Shown one piece after another: positions 19,694-27,797 of a DNA stretch of 64,000 bases. Location: positions 496,001-560,000 of the forward strand of contig NZ_JACVAQ010000002.1 of the NCBI RefSeq assembly GCF_014851905.1. Direction: 5' to 3'. The position numbers were made by a program, and so were the translations under genes. The stretch's first letter is position 1, and each line of letters begins with the position of its first letter. The notes under the pieces were generated by a model that was not told the DNA's origin, did no database searches, and worked only from the letters and a program-made list of their open reading frames with translations. The stretch comes from Pseudomonas sp. PDM14. GTDB taxonomy: Bacteria > Pseudomonadota > Gammaproteobacteria > Pseudomonadales > Pseudomonadaceae.

Positions 19694-20381
19694 AGCTCAG
19701 CAACTGCAAGGCTTCGGCGCTGGCGGCCTGGATGCGCGCCCAGTTACCCTGGCGAATCCACGCGCGCTCCATCATCCAGGTACCGCCCACACACATCACG
19801 TTGGGCTGCGCCATGTAGCTGCGCACGTTGTCCGGGGTGACGCCGCCGGTTGGGCAGAACCGCACGTTGCCGAACGGCCCGCCAAGCGCCTTGAGCGCCG
19901 CGACGCCACCGGAAATCTCCGCGGGGAACAACTTGAAGCGACGATATCCGAGGGCGTAGCCGAGCATGATTTCCGAGGCGCTGCTGATCCCCGGCAACAG
20001 CGGCAGCGGGCTGTATACGCCGGCACGCAACAGCTCGGCGGTGCAGCCGGGGGTCACGATGAACTGCGCGCCGGCAGCTTCGGCCTCGGCCAGCATCAGC
20101 TCGTCGAGCACGGTGCCAGCACCCACGCAGAGGTTGGGCCGCTGCTCGCGCAGGGTGCGAATGGCGCCCAGGCCATGCTCGGAGCGCAGGGTGATCTCCA
20201 GCGTCGACAGGCCGCCCGCAGCCAGGGCATCGGCCAGCGGCAGCACATCCTCTTCGCGCTCGATGGTGATCACCGGCAGGATGCGCGCACGGGCACACAG
20301 CGTGTCAATCCGCTCGACCTTGTCGGCCATGCTTGGAACGGCATCACGCCGGCTCGCACTGCGTTGCGAAATGCTGCTCAT
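19692..20381 (-). CDS. eda: KDPG aldolase (bifunctional Eda)
   Basis: A 229-residue class I aldolase that splits 2-keto-3-deoxy-6-phosphogluconate into pyruvate and glyceraldehyde-3-phosphate, the last step of the Entner-Doudoroff path. The TIM barrel is visible: LPVITIEREEDVLPLADALAAGG, GAGTVLDELM, QFIVTPG, and the Schiff-base lysine in RRFKLFPAE. The phosphate site is FCPTGGV, and NVMCVGGTWM closes the barrel. ATG at 20381 has GAGGAATCC upstream; the longer frame adds unconserved sequence. It follows pgl by 16 bp in the zwf-pgl-eda operon. Confidence 0.97.
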   Translation of the reverse strand: MSSISQRSASRRDAVPSMADKVERIDTLCARARILPVITIEREEDVLPLADALAAGGLSTLEITLRSEHGLGAIRTLREQRPNLCVGAGTVLDELMLAEAEAAGAQFIVTPGCTAELLRAGVYSPLPLLPGISSASEIMLGYALGYRRFKLFPAEISGGVAALKALGGPFGNVRFCPTGGVTPDNVRSYMAQPNVMCVGGTWMMERAWIRQGNWARIQAASAEALQLLS

Positions 20382-20397
20382 GGCGGATTCCTCGGGC

Positions 20398-21114
20398 TCA
20401 GGGGCACCAGTAGATTTCGAGTGGCTCGCGCAGGAAGGCGCGGATCGGCATCTGCGCCGCATCCGTACCCGCCAGGGCCTGGCGCAAGGTGGCGAGCTTG
20501 GTCAGGCCCTCGATGGCCAGCAGGGTCAGGCGCGCGCTAGCGAGTACCGGCAACGTCAGGGTCAGGCGCTGACGCGGTACCGTAGGCGCCTGCATCGGCA
20601 GACAGCGCCGCGGGCAATCGGCGCTCAGGGCCCGGTCGAGGTTGGCGCTGGCCGGGAACAGCGAGGCGCAGTGGCCGTCTTCGCCCATGCCCAGCACCAG
20701 CACATCGATCAGTTGCGGGAGCTCGCTCAGGGCCTGTTCGGCCAGCTGCGCGGCCTCTTCCAGGCTCGGCGCCGCCTGGTACAGGCCGATGAAGCGCGCC
20801 TTGGCCGCACGCTCCTGCAACAGATGGCGACGCACAAGGCCTTCGTTGCTGTCGGCGTGGGCCACCGGCACCCAGCGCTCGTCCGCCAGGCTCACCGTCA
20901 CCCGCGACCAGTCCAGCTCCTGTTGCGCCAGACGCTGGAAGAACGGGATCGGACTGCGCCCGCCGGACACCACCAGGCTCGCCGCGCCGCGTTCGGCGAT
21001 AGCGCCGCGCAGCGCATTGGCCACGCTGACCGCCAGTTCGCTGGCCAGCTGTTGCGCAGTACCCAGGCCGAAGCCCAGCACATGCGTGGGAAGTTCGAGA
21101 TCAGAAATCGCCAT
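20398..21114 (-). CDS. pgl: 6-phosphogluconolactonase
   Basis: 238 residues of the DevB/NagB-like Pgl family, hydrolysing 6-phosphogluconolactone to 6-phosphogluconate. The diagnostic motifs are [22 protein letters not shown] with [11 protein letters not shown], and [16 protein letters not shown] carrying the catalytic Asp/His. Length is normal. The ATG at 21114 follows AAGGACTGGT and overlaps the end of zwf by 14 bp, so translation is coupled. The product feeds Edd, encoded upstream in the same direction. Confidence 0.96.
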   Translation of the reverse strand: MAISDLELPTHVLGFGLGTAQQLASELAVSVANALRGAIAERGAASLVVSGGRSPIPFFQRLAQQELDWSRVTVSLADERWVPVAHADSNEGLVRRHLLQERAAKARFIGLYQAAPSLEEAAQLAEQALSELPQLIDVLVLGMGEDGHCASLFPASANLDRALSADCPRRCLPMQAPTVPRQRLTLTLPVLASARLTLLAIEGLTKLATLRQALAGTDAAQMPIRAFLREPLEIYWCP

Positions 21115-22597
21115 ACCAGTCCTTGCCGTCACGGGTGATCAATGCAATGGAGGCCGCCGGCCCCCAGGTTCCTGCCGTATAAGGTTTGGGCGCGCTGCCC
21201 TGTCGCTGCCAGCCGGCGATCAGTTGATCACACCACTGCCAGGCGTACTCGACTTCGTCCTTGCGTACAAACAGATTCTGGTTGCCCTTCATCACTTCCA
21301 GCAGCAGGCGTTCGTAGGCATCGGGGATGCGCATGCTGCGGTAGGTGTCGGAAAAACTCAGCTGCAGCGGGCCACTGCGCAACTGCATGCCCTTGTCCAG
21401 ACCCTGCTCCTTGGTCATCACCTGCAGGGAAATACCCTCGTCCGGTTGCAGGCGGATGATCAAGCGGTTACTGATCAACGGCCGCTGCTCGGGAGCGAAG
21501 ATGTAGTGCGGCGGCTCCTTGAAGTGGATGACGATCTGCGACAGCTTCTGCGGCATGCGCTTGCCCGTGCGCAGGTAGAACGGCACGCCTGCCCAGCGCC
21601 AGTTGCGCACCTCGGCGCGCAGGGCGACGAAGGTCTCAGTGTCGCTCTGCGTGTTGGAGTTTTCCTCCTCGAGATAGCCCGGCACCACCTTGCCTTTGAT
21701 GCTGCCGGCCACGTACTGACCACGCACGACCTGCTGGCCAAGCTGTTCGGCGGTGATCGGCGCCAGCACCTTGAGCACCTTGACCTTCTCGTCGCGAATG
21801 CTGTCGGCCGAGAGGTCCGAGGGCGGGTCCATGGCGATCAGGCAGAGCAACTGCAGCAGGTGGTTCTGGATCATGTCGCGCAGTTGCCCGGCCTGGTCGA
21901 AATAGCCCCAGCGCCCCTCGATGCCGACCTGCTCGGCCACGGTGATTTCCACGTGGGAGATGTGGTTCTGGTTCCACTGGGTCTCGAACAGGCTGTTGGC
22001 GAAACGCAGGGCGATCAGGTTCTGCACCGTCTCCTTGCCCAGGTAATGGTCGATGCGATAGATGCGGCTCTCGGGGAAATGCCGGGCCACCGCCTCGTTC
22101 ACCGCACGGGACGATTCCAGGTTGTGGCCGATGGGCTTCTCCAGCACCACGCGGGTTCGTGCGGCCAGGCCAACCTCGGCCAGCCCGGCGCAGATCGCCC
22201 CGTAGACCTTGGCCGGCGTGGCGAAGTAGGCGATCAGCCGCTCGGCCGTAGCCACACGTTCGGCCAGCAGCGTATAAGCCTCGGTGCTGAGAAAATCCAT
22301 GCTCATGTGATCGAGACGGGCGAGGAAACGCTGCAGGGTGGCGGCGTCGATCTCCTGCGCCGGCACGTAGTTTTGCAGGTGGCCCTCGATCACCACCAAC
22401 TGTGTGTTCTCACCCTGCTCGCGGCCGAGGGCGAGGATGCGCGTGTCGGCATGCAGCAAGCCGGCACGGTCCAGCTGGTAGAGGGCGGGAAACAGCTTGC
22501 GCAGCGCCAGGTCGCCAAAGCCGCCGAACAGGGCGAAGGTGCAGGACTCGACAGGGTCAATGCTGACTGTCTGGGGTCTCTCGTCAAACATGGCCAT
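21101..22597 (-). CDS. zwf: Glucose-6-phosphate dehydrogenase
   Basis: 498 residues catalysing NAD(P)+-dependent oxidation of glucose-6-phosphate. The nucleotide fingerprint [19 protein letters not shown] (about 22-40) replaces the common GASGDL with GGFGDL. The substrate-binding and catalytic motif [16 protein letters not shown] is intact, with EKPIGHNL before it. The start at 22597 is set by CAGGTG at workable distance; an in-frame ATG two codons on is too far. It is the first gene of zwf-pgl-eda. I found no TTGT-N7/8-ACAA HexR-like site in the 236-bp gap before it, unlike the arrangement known in P. putida. Confidence 0.97.
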   Translation of the reverse strand: MAMFDERPQTVSIDPVESCTFALFGGFGDLALRKLFPALYQLDRAGLLHADTRILALGREQGENTQLVVIEGHLQNYVPAQEIDAATLQRFLARLDHMSMDFLSTEAYTLLAERVATAERLIAYFATPAKVYGAICAGLAEVGLAARTRVVLEKPIGHNLESSRAVNEAVARHFPESRIYRIDHYLGKETVQNLIALRFANSLFETQWNQNHISHVEITVAEQVGIEGRWGYFDQAGQLRDMIQNHLLQLLCLIAMDPPSDLSADSIRDEKVKVLKVLAPITAEQLGQQVVRGQYVAGSIKGKVVPGYLEEENSNTQSDTETFVALRAEVRNWRWAGVPFYLRTGKRMPQKLSQIVIHFKEPPHYIFAPEQRPLISNRLIIRLQPDEGISLQVMTKEQGLDKGMQLRSGPLQLSFSDTYRSMRIPDAYERLLLEVMKGNQNLFVRKDEVEYAWQWCDQLIAGWQRQGSAPKPYTAGTWGPAASIALITRDGKDWYGDF

Positions 22598-22833
22598 ATG
22601 GATACACCTGAGAAAGCGGTCCTGGGGCAGCGCGCACGCCGGGCAAACAAGCAGTGGCCGCCGACGGCGAGGCGCGACTCACCGCAGCACAGTGCATGAC
22701 GGGTGACCCATCTGAACGCCCGGTGTTCCCCGTGACGGACGAACAGCCGGCACACCACAGGCAGCAAACGCCGGATTGAGGCGGTAGCACAGGCTGTCCC
22801 CAGCGGCAGGTCGCACCGCCTGCAACGCAGAGC
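22598..22833. other. glk-zwf intergenic region
   Basis: 236 bp between the co-directional glk and zwf. GGCGGT at about 22780 and ACCGCC at about 22815 could pair to end the edd-glk transcript. It probably also contains the zwf promoter, which I could not place. No gene is seen. Confidence 0.5.
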
Positions 22834-23787
22834 TTAGCGGCGCTGTTGCAATGCCACGCCGGCTCCTTCCAGGCCTGGGTAGTCGGCGGTCACCAGCCAT
22901 ACCGGAACGCCTTCGAAATAACCGCTCATGCAGCCCTTGCTGGAGAACGCGCGCAAAAAACCGCTGGCCTGGAAAAACGCTGCGAAGCGCGGCACCATCC
23001 CGCCGACGATGTATACGCCGCCGCGCGCACCGAGGGTCAGCACGTTGTTGCCGGCAACCCGGCCAAGCCACACGCAGAACTGGTCGAGCACCTGCACCGC
23101 CAGCGAATCGCCGGCCAACGCTGCCGCGGTGAGCTGCGCGGGCGAGTTCAGCGTCGGCGTCTGCCCATCCACCGTGCACATGGCCAGGTACAGTTGCAGC
23201 AGCCCCCTGCCGCTGAGCACGTCCTCGGCGCGCACGTGGCCGAGCTGATTGAACAGCTGCTGCCATAACTGCGCCTCGCGCGGGCTGCCGATGGGCAGGT
23301 CGACATGCCCGCCCTCGCCCGGCAACGCCTGCCAGCGGTCTTCGCCCAGCGACAGCAAGGTGCCGACACCGAGGCCGGTGCCCGGCCCGATCACCACCGC
23401 CGGGCTGCCGACCTCGGCCACGCCGGGGCAGATCGGCACGCGCTGATGCTCAGCCACGCGGGTCATGCCCAGGGCCATCGCGGTGAAGTCGTTGATCAGC
23501 AGCAGCTCCTGCACCTGCAGGGCCGCGCAGAACGCGCCGCGGCTCAGGCGCCAGTGGTTGTTGGTGAAGCGAAAATGCTCGCCGCTCACCGGCCCGGCCA
23601 CCGCCAGGCACACCGAACCGATGCTGCCCGGCGCCAGGCCGAGGTCGGCGAGGTAACGGCTGATCGCCTGCTCCGGGCTGGCGAAGTCAGCGGTCGCCAG
23701 GACGCGCACCGAGGTCAGTTGCTGGTCATGCCACAGGGCGAAACGCGCGTTGGTGCCGCCGATGTCGCCGACCAACGCCAACGTCAA
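22834..23787 (-). CDS. glk: Glucokinase
   Basis: A 317-residue hexokinase-type ROK-independent glucokinase (bacterial Glk family) phosphorylating glucose with ATP. The phosphate-1 motif [12 protein letters not shown] is at residues 8-19. [12 protein letters not shown] has the catalytic Asp, [11 protein letters not shown] and GEGGHVDLP bind glucose and phosphate, and [13 protein letters not shown] is the adenosine motif. The start codon overlaps the edd stop by ATGA, so the two are translationally coupled. Pairing edd with glk is standard in Pseudomonas; the missing part is the gltR-gltS pair that usually follows. Confidence 0.96.
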   Translation of the reverse strand: MTLALVGDIGGTNARFALWHDQQLTSVRVLATADFASPEQAISRYLADLGLAPGSIGSVCLAVAGPVSGEHFRFTNNHWRLSRGAFCAALQVQELLLINDFTAMALGMTRVAEHQRVPICPGVAEVGSPAVVIGPGTGLGVGTLLSLGEDRWQALPGEGGHVDLPIGSPREAQLWQQLFNQLGHVRAEDVLSGRGLLQLYLAMCTVDGQTPTLNSPAQLTAAALAGDSLAVQVLDQFCVWLGRVAGNNVLTLGARGGVYIVGGMVPRFAAFFQASGFLRAFSSKGCMSGYFEGVPVWLVTADYPGLEGAGVALQQRR

Positions 23788-25610
23788 CGCAGCGTTTCCA
23801 GGTTCGAGGTGAACGCGCTGGCGCCCTGCTCCGCCGAGCTGAAGGACGCGCGCATGAAGGCGAACAGCTCGCGACCGCAGCCCACGCCCTGCCCGCTGGG
23901 CGGCGTGGCCAGCTCACGCGCGGCCAGTTCGGCCGGGTCGATCAGTACCTGCAGGGTGCCGGCCTCGCCATCCACGCGAATCCTGTCACCGTCACGCACC
24001 CGCGCCAGCGGACCTCCGTCGAAGGCCTCTGGGCAGACGTGGATCGCCGCCGGGATCTTGCCCGAGGCGCCGGACATGCGCCCATCGGTGACCAGGGCCA
24101 CCTTGAAGCCGCGGTCCTGCAGCACGGCGAGGAACGGCGTCATCTTGTGCAGCTCGGGCATGCCGTTGAAGCGCGGCCCCTGGAAACGCATCACGGCGAC
24201 CAGGTCCTGTTCCAGCTGGCCGGCCTTGAAGGCGTCGGCCAGTTCCTGCTGATCGTGGAACACCCGCGCCGGTGCCTCGACCACCTGATGCTCGGGCGCC
24301 ACGGCGGAGACCTTCATCACCCCACGGCCAAGGTTGCCGACCATCACGCGCAGGCCGCCCTCGGCGGAGAACGGCCGCGACACGGGACGCAGGATCTTCT
24401 CGTCGAGGCTCTCGCTACGGCCTTCGCGCCATACCAGCTGGCCATTCTCGAGGAACGGCTCCTGGGTGTAGCGACGCAGGCCGCGGCCCATCACCGTGTT
24501 GACGTCCTCATGGAGCAGCCCGGCGTCGAGCAGCTGGCGCACCATGAAGGCCACGCCACCCGCGGCATGGAAGTGGTTGATGTCGGCCTTGCCGTTGGGA
24601 TAGACGTGGGCCAGGGTCGGCACCACCTCGGAGAGGTCGGCCATGTCCTGCCAGGTCAGCTGGATGCCGGCGGACTGGGCAATCGCCGGCATGTGCAAGG
24701 TGTGGTTGGTCGAACCGCCAGTGGCGTGCAGGGCGACGATGGAGTTGACCAGCACGCGTTCGTCGATGATCTCGCCCAGCGGTAGGAAGCTGCCGCCCTG
24801 TTTGGTCAGGCGCACCACCTGGCGCGCGGCCTCGGCGGTCAGGGCCTCGCGCAGCGGCGTGTTCGGGTTGACGAAGGACGAGCCCGGCAGGTGCAGGCCC
24901 ATCATCTCCATCAGCATCTGGTTGGTGTTGGCCGTACCGTAGAATGTGCAGGTACCGGGCGCGTGATAGGCCTTCATCTCCGACTCGAGCAGCTCGTCAC
25001 GACTGGCCTTGCCCTCGGCGTAGCGCTCGCGCACATCGGCCTTTTCCTTGTTCGACAGCCCGGAGGGCATCGGCCCGGCAGGAATGAACAGCGACGGCAA
25101 GTGCCCGAAGCGCAGTGCGCCCATCATCAGGCCGGGGACGATCTTGTCGCAGACACCGAGGAACACCGCGGCATCGAACATGTTGTGCGACAAGGCCACG
25201 GCGGTGGACATGGCGATCACTTCGCGGCTGGCGATACCGATCTCCATGCCCGGCTCGCCCTGGGTCACGCCATCGCACATGGCCGGCACACCACCGGCGA
25301 CCTGGCCGACCGAGCCGATATCGCGCAGCGCCTGGCGGATCCGCTCCGGGTACACCTCGTAGGGTTGATGAGCCGAGAGCATGTCGTTGTAGGCGGTGAC
25401 GATGGCGACGTTGGCCGAGTCCATCAGGCGCAGGCGCTGCTTGTCGTCGCTGCCGCAACCCGCCACGCCGTGGGCGAAGTTGGCGCACTGCAGCTTGCCG
25501 CGCATCGGCCCTTCGCTGGCGGCCGCATGGATCATCGCCAGGTAACGCGCGCGGGTGGCGCGGCTGCGTTCAATCAGGCGCTCGGTGACTTCAAGAACAC
25601 GCGGATGCAT
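23784..25610 (-). CDS. edd: Phosphogluconate dehydratase
   Basis: A 608-residue Fe-S dehydratase (IlvD/Edd family) making KDPG from 6-phosphogluconate. Cluster cysteines are seen in [21 protein letters not shown] and [14 protein letters not shown]. The signature [14 protein letters not shown], the [18 protein letters not shown] end motif and the normal length all fit. The start ATG at 25610 is followed by a highly conserved N-terminus ([16 protein letters not shown]). It is the first gene of edd-glk. A palindrome at 25697-25712 may be its operator. In most pseudomonads a divergent gap gene flanks edd; here the ffs-borne element lies there instead. Confidence 0.98.
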   Translation of the reverse strand: MHPRVLEVTERLIERSRATRARYLAMIHAAASEGPMRGKLQCANFAHGVAGCGSDDKQRLRLMDSANVAIVTAYNDMLSAHQPYEVYPERIRQALRDIGSVGQVAGGVPAMCDGVTQGEPGMEIGIASREVIAMSTAVALSHNMFDAAVFLGVCDKIVPGLMMGALRFGHLPSLFIPAGPMPSGLSNKEKADVRERYAEGKASRDELLESEMKAYHAPGTCTFYGTANTNQMLMEMMGLHLPGSSFVNPNTPLREALTAEAARQVVRLTKQGGSFLPLGEIIDERVLVNSIVALHATGGSTNHTLHMPAIAQSAGIQLTWQDMADLSEVVPTLAHVYPNGKADINHFHAAGGVAFMVRQLLDAGLLHEDVNTVMGRGLRRYTQEPFLENGQLVWREGRSESLDEKILRPVSRPFSAEGGLRVMVGNLGRGVMKVSAVAPEHQVVEAPARVFHDQQELADAFKAGQLEQDLVAVMRFQGPRFNGMPELHKMTPFLAVLQDRGFKVALVTDGRMSGASGKIPAAIHVCPEAFDGGPLARVRDGDRIRVDGEAGTLQVLIDPAELAARELATPPSGQGVGCGRELFAFMRASFSSAEQGASAFTSNLETLR

Positions 25611-25696
25611 GGCAATCCACTCCGACTGGGTATCTGGTTTTTATACCGATCAAAGCAGGGCACAGCAAACGAGCGCTCTGCAGCCACGGGAACAGG

Positions 25697-25712
25697 TTGC
25701 CGTTAACGACAA
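25697..25712 (-). promoter_or_regulatory. Candidate HexR-like operator upstream of edd
   Basis: The sequence TTGCCGTTAACGACAA is the core of an almost perfect 18-bp palindrome, GTTG(C)CGTTAACG(A)CAAC, 87-102 bp before edd. It matches the HexR consensus TTGT-N7/8-ACAA with one deviation in one arm. HexR repression of edd and zwf is known in P. putida; hexR itself is not in this window. Confidence 0.55.
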
Positions 25713-25847
25713 CAATCTTCCCCGCTACTGATTGGGACACTGTGTCGGCGAAATGGTGTAACCAAGCCCCGAAAAGCGGACGCACGTCATCGCGTCGCCG
25801 AATACCGGGCAACCGCACATGAAGAGAAAGAGACTTGGGAGACACAC

Positions 25848-25861
25848 AACCCGAGCGGGTT
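25848..25861 (-). terminator. Probable original ffs terminator
   Basis: A 14-bp palindrome AACCCGAGCGGGTT immediately 3' (minus strand) of the displaced ffs fragment. It has no strong T-tract (GTGTGTCTCCC follows). Its position suggests the terminator that belonged to the native SRP RNA gene before the insertion. Confidence 0.45.
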
Positions 25862-25934
25862 ATGGAGGCGGCCCCACCAGCCACACCCCGGCACACAATG
25901 TTCCCGCCGTGGCTGCTTCCTTCCGGACCTGACC
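25861..25934 (-). repeat. Displaced 3' half of ffs (attachment-site repeat, left)
   Basis: 74 bp matching the 3' part of the 4.5S RNA gene at 27724-27797 in 70 of 74 positions (differences at 25871, 25908, 25918 and 25927). It covers the conserved SRP domain IV (GGTCAGGTCCGGAAGG on the minus strand) and the 3' strand of the long stem. The 5' strand of the stem is not recognisable next to it, so this is a partial copy, most simply the native gene end left behind when an element inserted. Confidence 0.85.
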
Positions 25935-25938
25935 GGAT

Positions 25939-25975
25939 GGAGTGTTTGCACTCCTCGCAGCTTGCTGAAAGCTGC
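25939..25975. repeat. Two adjacent hairpins beside the attachment repeat
   Basis: GGAGTG-TTTG-CACTCC (25939-25954) and GCAGCTT-GCTGA-AAGCTGC (25957-25975) stand back to back just inside the element. Both stems are perfect. They may be integrase or excision-factor targets, or transcription stops; nothing distinguishes these. Confidence 0.4.
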
Positions 25976-26077
25976 ACTGCGTCTGGACTGGTGAGAGGCG
26001 ATGGGGTTTCACCGACATTCTTTTCGGGCGAACAATCATGCCTGAAACAAGGCCAAAAATCTGGGGTGTGACCAGCA

Positions 26078-26116
26078 GTGTTCCACTTTGCTGTACCACT
26101 CTGGTGTACCACTTTG
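26078..26116 (+). repeat. Three tandem 13-bp repeats at the integrase start
   Basis: GTGTTCCACTTTG, CTGTACCACTCTG and GTGTACCACTTTG lie directly head to tail, ending at the likely integrase start. Their place between the attachment repeat and the integrase gene suggests arm-type integrase-binding sites or an autoregulatory operator. Confidence 0.6.
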
Positions 26117-26275
26117 ACTTACATCACCCGACGCGGAGCCGTGTACTACCTAAACTTGCGGCTACCTAAGCACCTCTACCCCAACCGTACCACTCTCCGC
26201 CTGAGCCTCAGCATCAGAGACCGAAGGGCCGCCGTATTCATTGCATCTGAGCTTGCTCGTCTAGTGCACGAGTGA
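26114..26275 (+). pseudogene. Truncated tyrosine integrase (N-terminal fragment)
   Basis: About 53 codons from a TTG start (an in-frame GTG at 26078 is possible). The sequence TYITRRGAVYYLNLRLPKHL and later LRLSLSIRDRRAAVFIASEL matches the N-terminal region (DUF6538-like) of phage/island integrases that begin with this motif. The core-binding and catalytic domains with the RHRY residues are absent: the frame stops at 26275 where an IS3-type end seems to begin. Its position just inside the ffs repeat is typical of an island integrase. It cannot be functional as it stands. Confidence 0.75.
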
Positions 26276-26445
26276 ATAGCCCCAGACTCCCTAGAGACCC
26301 CCAAGCCTCATAATGAGGCCCACTAGGAGGTGTCATGAGCTTCCCCGAAGATTCAACATCGAAGCGGTCAAGCAAGTGGCCGAGCGCGACCTGCCTGTCG
26401 CCTAGGTAGCCACCCGGTTAGGCACGCCTTGTTATGAATGGGGCA
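26273..26445 (+). mobile_element. IS3-family remnant with broken orfA
   Basis: TGAATAGCCCCAGACTCC at 26273 looks like a left terminal repeat of the IS3 family. A leader follows with the perfect inverted repeat GCCTCAT-A-ATGAGGC (26305-26319), GGAGG and ATG at 26335. After a frameshift, RFNIEAVKQVAERDLPVA, a TAG, and VATRLGTPCYEWG correspond to the helix-turn-helix start of IS3/IS911 OrfA. It has one frameshift, one stop and no downstream transposase. The element is a decayed 5' end and probably what truncated the integrase. Confidence 0.65.
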
Positions 26446-26481
26446 GTTATCCACCCCACCCTCCATTAAGCGCTAAAGCTG

Positions 26482-26688
26482 TTATGACGTATGGCAAACG
26501 GGCGAGCAGAAAGCGCACCCGTTGGCCCGCCGGTAGTAGACGCGCGCAGCAAGAACCGCCCCCTGACAGCCAGAGTGGTAACCAAGGTAATGCTGATTCT
26601 GCGGCAACGGCATGTATGCACACCCTTCCTTGTGCACCTCATTGTCACCATTGGCTTGAGCCACTTTATTCACACAGTACTGGTACAT
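26482..26688 (-). CDS. Small Cys/His-rich protein of unknown function
   Basis: 68 residues from an ATG with TGAGGAGAAGG upstream. It begins MYQYCVNKVAQANGD and has C5, H19, C23, C41, C58, C61, C65 and H66, the last in the compact end motif GCAFCSPVCHTS. The spacing suggests a structural zinc or other metal site, or disulphides. I recall similar short proteins ending in CHTS from genomic islands and phages of proteobacteria, but no function. It is second in a two-gene operon, 10 bp after the 81-residue protein. It is intact although its surroundings are degraded, which hints at recent arrival or selection. Confidence 0.75.
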   Translation of the reverse strand: MYQYCVNKVAQANGDNEVHKEGCAYMPLPQNQHYLGYHSGCQGAVLAARVYYRRANGCAFCSPVCHTS

Positions 26689-26698
26689 GGCCTTCTCC

Positions 26699-26944
26699 TC
26701 AGCGCTTCTTGTCAGACTGCGAAACCACCGAACCTGCAAGGCTTTTCGTGGCATCACTGTACTTGTCGCTTTGGAGCGCCTTGGCAGCTTTGGCCTCCAT
26801 TTCAGCGCTAGTCTGCTTACTCGTTGAGTGCTGAGCCAAGGCCGAGCCTGCTAGGCTTTTGGCGATTGCTGAGGCGTTGGGATCACGCAGCGTCTCCGCT
26901 GCTTTCTTGGCGATGTCCGAGGACGTCTGCTTGGAATTAGGCAT
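26699..26944 (-). CDS. Small protein with two internal repeats, unknown function
   Basis: 81 residues from an ATG preceded by AGGAGAGCCTATC. It consists of two 35-residue repeats, residues 4-38 and 42-76. Both begin SKQTS, have KAA and L at the same positions, and end KSLAGSxxxQ, offset by exactly 38 residues. It is hydrophilic, helical in character, with no signal, membrane segment or cysteine. It is the first gene of an operon with the Cys/His-rich protein. I recall this pair occurring together in other mobile regions but not what it does. A DNA- or phage-related role is only a guess from location. Confidence 0.75.
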   Translation of the reverse strand: MPNSKQTSSDIAKKAAETLRDPNASAIAKSLAGSALAQHSTSKQTSAEMEAKAAKALQSDKYSDATKSLAGSVVSQSDKKR

Positions 26945-27698
26945 GATAGGCTCTCCTATGTTGCCGGTTCAGTGGAAAAACCAGACCCCAAAAAGGAGAA
27001 CCGTTCAGCACTGAGCAGTTGACGCTACCGTCACTTGTTGGCTCAATGTGAACCCTTATCAGGGTCTGGCACGGTCGCTACCGTCTGGCCTCTGGTGGTG
27101 CGGATGGGTACGTTCGGTCGCCAAACTTGTGCGTACTCATTCGCAGCTTTTACCTTTCGCTCAGTCCTCTTTCGAGGCAGTAGCTACGCTGAAAACCCAA
27201 CATATAGGGAGCCTTCAGCGCTTGAGACCCAAGATAGTGCGGTGCTCAGGCGAAGGCAAGCCCGCAAATCTTTACCGCCTGTGGATAAATCTGTGGGTTA
27301 CTTTGGTGCAAGTTTCGCCAAGCCCCGTAGATACTGTGTTTTTCAACAGTGCACCGTTCGTCGGATTTAAAAAATACCCTTTGATTCGTGAACATGAAAC
27401 ATACGGCTACCTGCACACGGCTCAACAAAGGGTTATTCAAAATCCCTCATAGAGAACAAAAAGGAGCTGGCTAGAGACGACATTCGCAGTCGTACAGGCT
27501 GACCTCTAGCTCGGGCAGTACCGCTTGCTCTGTGGGGAGATGTAGAGATTTCCAAACCCGCCCCAACTCGATTAGCTAGCAGGGAGCAATGGGGCAATCG
27601 AGAGCTTGTCGAGCAGAATCAAGCAGATGTAGGCTGCCGCCTTGGAACACTTTTGTGTTCTACACGGCTGTCACACTTCGAGATTTTTGACTTAGAAA
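26945..27698. other. Element interior without a supported gene
   Basis: About 750 bp, AT-richer than the flanking chromosome. Open frames of 111 and 134 codons overlap each other on the plus strand (27035-27452) but have no ribosome site or protein character, so they are not called. A perfect hairpin GAACAC-TTTT-GTGTTC lies at 27645-27660. The promoter for the small two-gene operon must be near 26950-27050. This is probably decayed mobile-element DNA. Confidence 0.5.
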
Positions 27699-27716
27699 TC
27701 CTTGAGAATTCAAGGA
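27699..27716 (-). terminator. Hairpin 3' of ffs
   Basis: A perfect 7-bp stem TCCTTGA-GAAT-TCAAGGA lies just beyond the mature 3' end of the 4.5S RNA, followed on the minus strand by TTTC. It could end the ffs transcript now that the native terminator is 1.9 kb away. Confidence 0.5.
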
Positions 27717-27723
27717 CTTACGA

Positions 27724-27797
27724 TATGGAGGCGACCCCACCAGCCACACCCCGGCACACAATGTTCCCGCTGTGGCTGCTCCCTTCCGGGCCTGACC
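27724..27797 (-). repeat. Attachment-site repeat, right copy (within ffs)
   Basis: The partner of the left copy at 25861-25934, 1863 bp apart in direct orientation, with 4 mismatches. It includes the SRP domain IV and the gene's 3' end, as expected when an element integrates into a small RNA gene and restores it. Confidence 0.85.

Noticed and set aside
25861..26010. Second complete SRP RNA gene
   Set aside because: The apical domain and 3' strand are present, but the opposite strand of the long stem is replaced by unrelated sequence with other hairpins. A short CCCCATCG match near its expected 5' end is too small to count.
27280..27288. Perfect DnaA-box sequence TGTGGATAA
   Set aside because: A single 9-mer with no cluster of boxes, AT-rich unwinding stretch or origin genes; likely chance.
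27035..27452. Two overlapping plus-strand frames of 111 and 134 codons in the ffs element
   Set aside because: No ribosome site, no recognisable protein pattern, and they overlap in different frames; probably decayed DNA.
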